A stretch of DNA of 64,000 bases from Volvox africanus. Its lineage: Eukaryota > Chlorophyta > Chlorophyceae > Chlamydomonadales > Volvocaceae. The DNA is taken from assembly GCA_030268105.1 (NCBI GenBank), contig BSDZ01000022.1, forward strand, positions 2,397,001-2,461,000, read 5' to 3'. The first letter of the stretch is position 1, and each line of letters begins with the position of its first letter. Positions 63,925 to 64,000 of this stretch are shown here, piece by piece. Below the pieces are notes generated by a model that was given only the letters and a program-made list of their open reading frames with translations, ran no database searches and was not told the DNA's origin. The translations under genes and the position numbers were made by a program.

Positions 63925-64000
63925 TTATGAGCCCCGGTCATCGTTGACTGCGGAGCCTGACATCTTTTGCCCATTCTAGTGTTGATCTTCGCGTTTATAG

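Overview
The window reads as nuclear DNA of a green alga, most likely a chlorophycean (volvocine-type) species. The evidence is: densely split genes with GT-AG introns; a secreted FkbM-type protein with the Cys-rich NGVC...CDLGTDC.DCG module I associate with this group; a CHASE-domain guanylyl cyclase; TGTAA polyadenylation words downstream of two genes; and chromodomain Ty3/gypsy retrotransposons. The assignment is inference from gene families and gene style. No rRNA or organellar marker is present.

Layout. 1-2.07 kb: two direct copies of a ~280-bp sequence and a tRNA-Gly-derived fragment. 2.02-12.57 kb: an unusual mosaic with no introns that I can see. It holds chains of overlapping open frames on both strands and two inverted arms (4026-5615 and 6550-10266). 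It also has a decayed Josephin-like cysteine protease with small membrane ORFs on the minus strand, and a PCIF1/CAPAM-like domain at the plus-strand end, where a gypsy RT fragment cuts it off. I cannot assign it to a known virus or transposon class; it is the best candidate here for something undescribed. 12.6-16.1 kb: a TIR element and dispersed repeats. 16.1-19.5 kb (minus): a five-exon secreted protein with four PAN/Apple-like modules. 19.5-25 kb: mostly unassigned, with a Ty1/copia 3' remnant at 23.4-23.7 kb.

25.1-32.4 kb (plus): a 16-exon FkbM-family methyltransferase. 34.2-37.0 kb (minus): a six-exon ER-type FKBP (FKBP2-like, 138 aa). 38.7-46.2 kb (plus): an eleven-exon CHASE-guanylyl cyclase of about 1,038 aa, divergently placed from the FKBP gene. 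I rebuilt all four host genes by checking splice sites and reading phase by hand. 46.2-52 kb: microsatellites, an AT-rich island, a tRNA-Gly gene or tRNA-derived SINE, dispersed repeats and a long hairpin.

52.06-63.92 kb: one LTR-retrotransposon locus, bounded by LTRs ending TGTTGTA/TACAACA and by a 5-bp TTATG target duplication. Inside it lie a decayed chromovirus, a 286-bp copy of flanking DNA, and a second, inverted, 3'-truncated gypsy element with its own 5' LTR. Both gypsy copies keep gag and pol in one frame separated by a single TAG.

Functionally, the host genes look like secretion or cell-surface genes (PAN protein, FkbM enzyme, ER peptidyl-prolyl isomerase) plus one transmembrane cGMP-signalling receptor. 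I see no operon-like or pathway link between them. No search or alignment program was run; everything rests on reading the sequence.
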